Source of the DNA: an uncultured Eubacteriales bacterium
Lineage (GTDB): Bacteria; Bacillota; Clostridia; Oscillospirales; Oscillospiraceae
Length of the DNA stretch: 16,322 bases
Direction: 5' to 3'
Assembly (NCBI GenBank): GCA_900552475.1
Contig: USAC01000042.1
Coordinates: 1-16,322 of the forward strand
Part shown: one piece after another, positions 14,093 to 16,322 of the stretch
Layout of the letters: the number at the start of each line of letters is the position of its first letter
How positions within the stretch are numbered: the first letter of the stretch is position 1
Notes under the pieces: model-generated
What the model saw: the letters and a program-made list of their open reading frames with translations, nothing else
Database searches by the model: none
Told to the model about the DNA's origin: nothing
Made by a program: the position numbers and the translations under genes

Positions 14093-14518
14093 ATGAAAAA
14101 GCGGATTTCTCTGATATGTCTTCTCGCGGCGGTGCTGGCAGCGGTTGTTTTCTGTGCGCTCTGGCAGAGCGCCGCGCAGGACCGGTCGGCGCTCCGCGCG
14201 CTGGCGCAGTCTGGCGCGGCCGAGGCCTAAGCCCTCTTTTCGGACTTTCAGGAAAAGGGGTACGACAGCGACTACTGGGGCGGCGTGGCCGCATTCCACG
14301 CCTTTCAGCAGGCGTACACGAGCCTGACGGACGGAACCGACAAGGCCGCGAACCGCCCGCTCTGCAGCGCGGTCTATGGCGGCCTGCTCATCACGCCGGA
14401 GCGGGCGCGCGAGCATCTGCCGGAAATTCTGGACGCCATGCGCCTGCTCGCCGCCGATGTCACGGACGAAAACGCATTCGTGCATCTGGCCGAGCTGAGC
14501 AGCGCACTGGAAGAATAA
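14093..14518 (+). pseudogene. Small exported/anchored protein gene with in-frame TAA at codon 46
   Basis: The ATG follows AGGGAGGTG and opens MKKRISLICLLAAVLAAVVF, a signal peptide or N-terminal anchor. After 45 codons a TAA (14228-14230) stops the frame, but the same frame continues open and looks coding to TAA 14516-14518: LFSDFQEKGYDSDYWGGVAA, a region rich in charged and aromatic residues, then PERAREHLPEILDAMRLLA and an acidic end. Without the stop the product would be about 141 aa, with a soluble domain outside the membrane. A single base change (for example TAC or TAT to TAA) explains it. No ribosome binding site supports restarting at 14285. I know no family for it. Its promoter and terminator are intact, so inactivation is probably recent, or the stop is read through. 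Confidence 0.6.
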
Positions 14519-14521
14519 GAA

Positions 14522-14560
14522 ACAGGGGGCATATGACCTTTCAGGTCATATGCCCCCTGT
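14522..14560 (+). terminator. Perfect 17-bp hairpin after split gene
   Basis: Arms 14522-14538 and 14544-14560 are perfectly complementary with a 5-nt loop, 3 bp after the stop codon. There is no T-run on the plus side. It occupies the same place relative to the repeat block TCTCACAGAG as the hairpin at 16113-16159, so it may belong to the repeat. Confidence 0.7.
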
Positions 14561-14564
14561 AACA

Positions 14565-14788
14565 TCTCACAGAGTTCGCGGCGCACACGCCGTGAATAAA
14601 CTCCAATCCGTTTTTGCGGCGGCGTATACACCGCAAAAAACACCCTGCGCTGGCCTCGGCCCAGAGGAACTGTCCTCGGCAGACCCGACGGTTGATGTCG
14701 GGCCAGTGTCGCAGCCCCGCCTGCGGCGGGGCAAGGCGCAAAGCGCAGCGAATCCCTCTCTTCCAAAAGGGCGCAGCCCTTTTGGAAG
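14565..14788. repeat. Multi-hairpin dispersed repeat, copy 1
   Basis: Conserved blocks shared with copy 2 (16164-16322), in the same order and orientation: TCTCACAGAGTTCGCG (14565-14580), TCCAATCCGTTTTT plus GCGGCGGCGT (about 14602-14624), GCAAAAAACAC (14633-14643), GTGTCGCAG (14706-14714) and CAAGGCGC..AGCG.AGCGAA (14732-14752). Between them lie hairpins: 14575-14583 with 14588-14596; 14611-14619 with 14631-14639; 14684-14702; 14715-14721 with 14725-14731; and a perfect 13-bp one at 14760-14788. The last ends 6 bp beyond the fprA stop and probably ends its transcript. A stretch of about 62 bp (14644-14705) replaces 15 bp in copy 2. There is no transposase. Confidence 0.8.
14760..14788 (-). 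terminator. Probable fprA terminator hairpin
   Basis: A perfect 13-bp stem with a 3-nt loop (CTTCCAAAAGGGC arms) lies 6 nt after the fprA stop on the minus strand. No T-run follows (AGAGAGGG), so termination strength is uncertain. It is also the end hairpin of repeat copy 1. Confidence 0.5.
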
Positions 14789-14794
14789 AAACGC

Positions 14795-15997
14795 TTAGCC
14801 CTTCACATCCGCGGCCAGCGCGTCGGCCAGCGCGTCGATGGCGGCGAGCTGATCCTCGCGCAGCGCGGACTTGACCGTGATCGGGGCGCTCACCTCGCTC
14901 CAGCCCTTGAGCGGCTCGAGGATCTTCTTCATCTCGCGCCCGCTCGTAACCGACCACGAGCCGTTCTCCAGCAGCGCGTAGCGGCGGTTCGGCAGCGCGT
15001 GGGCCGCGATGTCGTGCAGCAGCTCCTCCATCGTGATGAATACGCCCGCGTTGTACGTCGGCGCGGCAAACACCACATGGCTCAGGCGGAACGCGTCGGC
15101 GAGGATGTAGGACGACGGCGTCACGGACGTGTCGTAGAGCGAGACGGGCACGCCGCGCTCCGCCAGACGGCAGGCGAGGATGTTCGCGGCGTTCTCGGTG
15201 TTGCCGTAGACCGAAGCGTAGGCGATCAGCACGCCGCGCGTCTCCGGCTCATAGCGGCTCCAGAGGTCGTACTTGCCGAGGATGTAGCCGAGGTCACTGC
15301 GCCAGACGAAGCCGTGCAGCGGCAGAAGCATCGCAATCTCCAGCCCCGAGGCCTTCTTCAGCACGGCCTGCACCTGCGGGCCGTATTTGCCGACGATGTT
15401 CGTGTAGTAGCGGCGGGCCTCGTCGAGATAGTCGCGGTCGAAGTTGACCTCGTCATTGAAGAGGTGCCCGTTCAGCGCGCCGAAGCAGCCGAACGCATCC
15501 GCCGTCAGCAGCAGGCGGTCGGTCTGGTCATAGGTCATGAGCACCTCGGGCCAGTGCACCATCGGCGCGGCCACAAACTGCAGCGTGTGGCGGCCGGTGC
15601 AGAGCGTGTCGCCCTCCTTGACCGCGCGGATCTGCCCGGCGAAGCGGTCGCCGAAGAACTGGACGATCATGTTCCTGGCCATGGCGCTGCAGAGCACCTG
15701 CACGTTGGGATAGCGCAGGACGATCTCCTCGATCTCGGCGGCGTGGTCGGGCTCCATGTGGTGGACGACCAGATAGTCGAGCGCGCGGCCGCCCAGCGCG
15801 TGGGCGACGTTCTCGCGGAAGGCATGGCCCACCGCGGCGTCGGCGGTATCGAACAGGACGGTCCTTTCGTCGCTGAGCAGGTAGCTGTTGAAGCTCACGC
15901 CCTTCGGCACATCATAGACGCCCTCGAACATCGGCAGACGGCGCCCGTCCGCGCCGACCCATGTATAATCTTCATTGACCTTTCTGACACAATACAT
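14795..15997 (-). CDS. fprA: FprA-type flavodiiron protein (A-type flavoprotein)
   Basis: This 400-aa cytosolic enzyme reduces O2 to water and/or NO to N2O in anaerobes, receiving electrons from rubredoxin or related carriers. The metallo-beta-lactamase-like domain (about 1-250) keeps all diiron ligands: H80, E82, D84 and H85 in HMEPDH, H148 in APMVHWPE, D167 in TADAFG and H228 in LPLHGF. The flavodoxin domain (about 255-395) starts with the FMN loop YASVYGNTENAA (260-271) and has the second flavin loop APTYNAGVF (312-320). It stops after the flavodoxin domain, so no rubredoxin or flavin-reductase domain is fused. The ATG has GAAGGAAA about 5 nt upstream. Transcribed alone from the -10 at 16045, it lies between two direct copies of a multi-hairpin repeat. 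The function call is firm; the preference for O2 or NO is not visible. Confidence 0.95.
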   Translation of the reverse strand: MYCVRKVNEDYTWVGADGRRLPMFEGVYDVPKGVSFNSYLLSDERTVLFDTADAAVGHAFRENVAHALGGRALDYLVVHHMEPDHAAEIEEIVLRYPNVQVLCSAMARNMIVQFFGDRFAGQIRAVKEGDTLCTGRHTLQFVAAPMVHWPEVLMTYDQTDRLLLTADAFGCFGALNGHLFNDEVNFDRDYLDEARRYYTNIVGKYGPQVQAVLKKASGLEIAMLLPLHGFVWRSDLGYILGKYDLWSRYEPETRGVLIAYASVYGNTENAANILACRLAERGVPVSLYDTSVTPSSYILADAFRLSHVVFAAPTYNAGVFITMEELLHDIAAHALPNRRYALLENGSWSVTSGREMKKILEPLKGWSEVSAPITVKSALREDQLAAIDALADALAADVKG

Positions 15998-16044
15998 CGT
16001 GATTTCCTTCTTTCTGTCAAAAGTGGGGATTTTTTCTGAGCAGT

Positions 16045-16050
16045 ATTATA
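16045..16050 (-). promoter_or_regulatory. -10 element of fprA
   Basis: A perfect TATAAT on the minus strand, about 47 bp before the fprA ATG, in an AT-rich pocket (16000-16112) unlike the GC-rich surroundings. No good -35 is present at 16-18 bp, so an activator may help. Confidence 0.5.
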
Positions 16051-16112
16051 CCAGATCATTTGTGAATTTTCTGTATCTTTTACAACAAAATTTTCCCGCG
16101 AAAATTAGACGC

Positions 16113-16159
16113 GTTTGACAAAAACGGGATGCCCGCCGGGCATCCCGTTTTTGTCAAAC
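16113..16159. terminator. Perfect 22-bp hairpin upstream of fprA
   Basis: Arms 16113-16134 and 16138-16159 are perfectly complementary with a 3-nt loop. It sits between repeat copy 2 and the fprA promoter. On the minus strand it would end transcription coming from a gene beyond the window; it matches in position, not in sequence, the hairpin at 14522-14560. Confidence 0.6.
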
Positions 16160-16163
16160 AAGG

Positions 16164-16322
16164 TCTCACAGAGTTCGCGCCGCCGCAGCGGCGCGAAAGA
16201 TTTCCAATCCGTTTTTTGCGGCGGCGTGTACGTCGCAAAAAACACTTTGCGCGGAGCGGAGTGTCGCAGGCTGGCCAATGGCCAGACAAGGCGCGGAGCG
16301 TAGCGAACCCCCTCAGTCAAAG
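16164..16322. repeat. Multi-hairpin dispersed repeat, copy 2 (cut by window end)
   Basis: Same blocks and orientation as copy 1: TCTCACAGAGTTCGCG (16164-16179), TCCAATCCGTTTTTTGCGG (from 16203), GCAAAAAACAC (16235-16245), GTGTCGCAG (16261-16269) and CAAGGCGCGGAGCG (from 16287). Hairpins: 16174-16183 with 16188-16197 (10 bp, perfect); 16212-16220 with 16234-16242 (9 bp); 16271-16276 with 16280-16285 (6 bp). The end hairpin is cut off. Open frames across it on the minus strand are not credible genes. Confidence 0.8.

Noticed and set aside
13935..14294. N-terminal extension of the XdhC-type frame
   Set aside because: Pro/Arg-rich with no family match, it covers the promoter at 13984-14012; the ATG at 13934 has AAGGAGG in front.
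13234..14562. Plus-strand frames over the XdhC-type gene (also 12660-14039)
   Set aside because: Shadows with Arg/Ser/Pro-rich translations that cross two promoters and a terminator.
14999..16039. Plus-strand frame of 346 codons over fprA
   Set aside because: Antisense of fprA, whose diiron ligands are all on the minus strand.
16105..16320. Small minus-strand proteins of the FFATYTPPQK type (also 14374-14957)
   Set aside because: They are translations of the repeat; they differ in frame and length between copies, and the conserved signal is hairpin structure, not protein.
14565..16322. CRISPR array or transposon
   Set aside because: Only two copies 1.6 kb apart, with no regular spacers, no transposase and no target-site duplication recognised.

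Overview
The window looks like chromosomal DNA of a GC-rich gut-type Firmicute in the Clostridia, most likely the Oscillospiraceae (the Flavonifractor/Oscillibacter/Lawsonibacter neighbourhood). The pointers are Gram-positive Shine-Dalgarno sites, an A-type flavoprotein of strict anaerobes, an XdhC-family maturation factor, a sortase-type surface protein, glycine and cobalamin riboswitches, and a dispersed intergenic repeat typical of that family. The taxonomic call is inference, because there is no rRNA in the window.

Layout from left to right. (1) 97-2745, minus strand: an operon of an OPT-family peptide transporter, a small PqqD-fold protein and a one-TM protein, behind a TTGACT-17-TAAAAT promoter. 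(2) 2934-4383, plus strand: a palindrome and -10 box, the remains of a two-component system (a histidine kinase reduced to its two ends, and a response regulator that has lost most of its DNA-binding domain), then an intact EamA-type transporter made of two very similar halves. (3) 4386-4755: an 11-bp direct-repeat promoter in front of a small, apparently frameshifted membrane ORF. (4) 4843-9563, minus strand: a 1479-aa cell-wall-anchored protein controlled by a cobalamin riboswitch with its own terminator. (5) 9648-10963, minus strand: a ClC-family anion transporter with a near-consensus promoter. (6) 11118-12866, plus strand: a promoter, a glycine riboswitch with terminator, an alanine/glycine:cation symporter and a strong terminator. 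(7) 12906-14012, minus strand: an XdhC-family protein. (8) 14031-14560, plus strand: a small secreted or membrane-anchored protein split by an in-frame stop. (9) 14795-16050, minus strand: an FprA flavodiiron protein lying between two same-orientation copies of a multi-hairpin repeat.

The most notable system is (4). The surface protein combines a DUF4430 domain (the transcobalamin C-terminal domain family) with a C-terminal alpha/alpha-toroid of the terpenoid-cyclase/prenyltransferase type. These are the two folds that make up vertebrate intrinsic factor and transcobalamin, here in reversed order. Its leader is a cobalamin riboswitch ending in an intrinsic terminator. Domain content and regulation therefore point independently to a wall-anchored vitamin B12-capturing protein that is switched off when B12 is plentiful.

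The second notable item is the repeat around fprA. Its single-stranded blocks are conserved between copies, while several stems differ in sequence yet stay self-complementary. Other signals are gene decay in three places (two-component system, 4445-4755 ORF, 14093-14518 ORF) and a predicted OFF-type glycine riboswitch.
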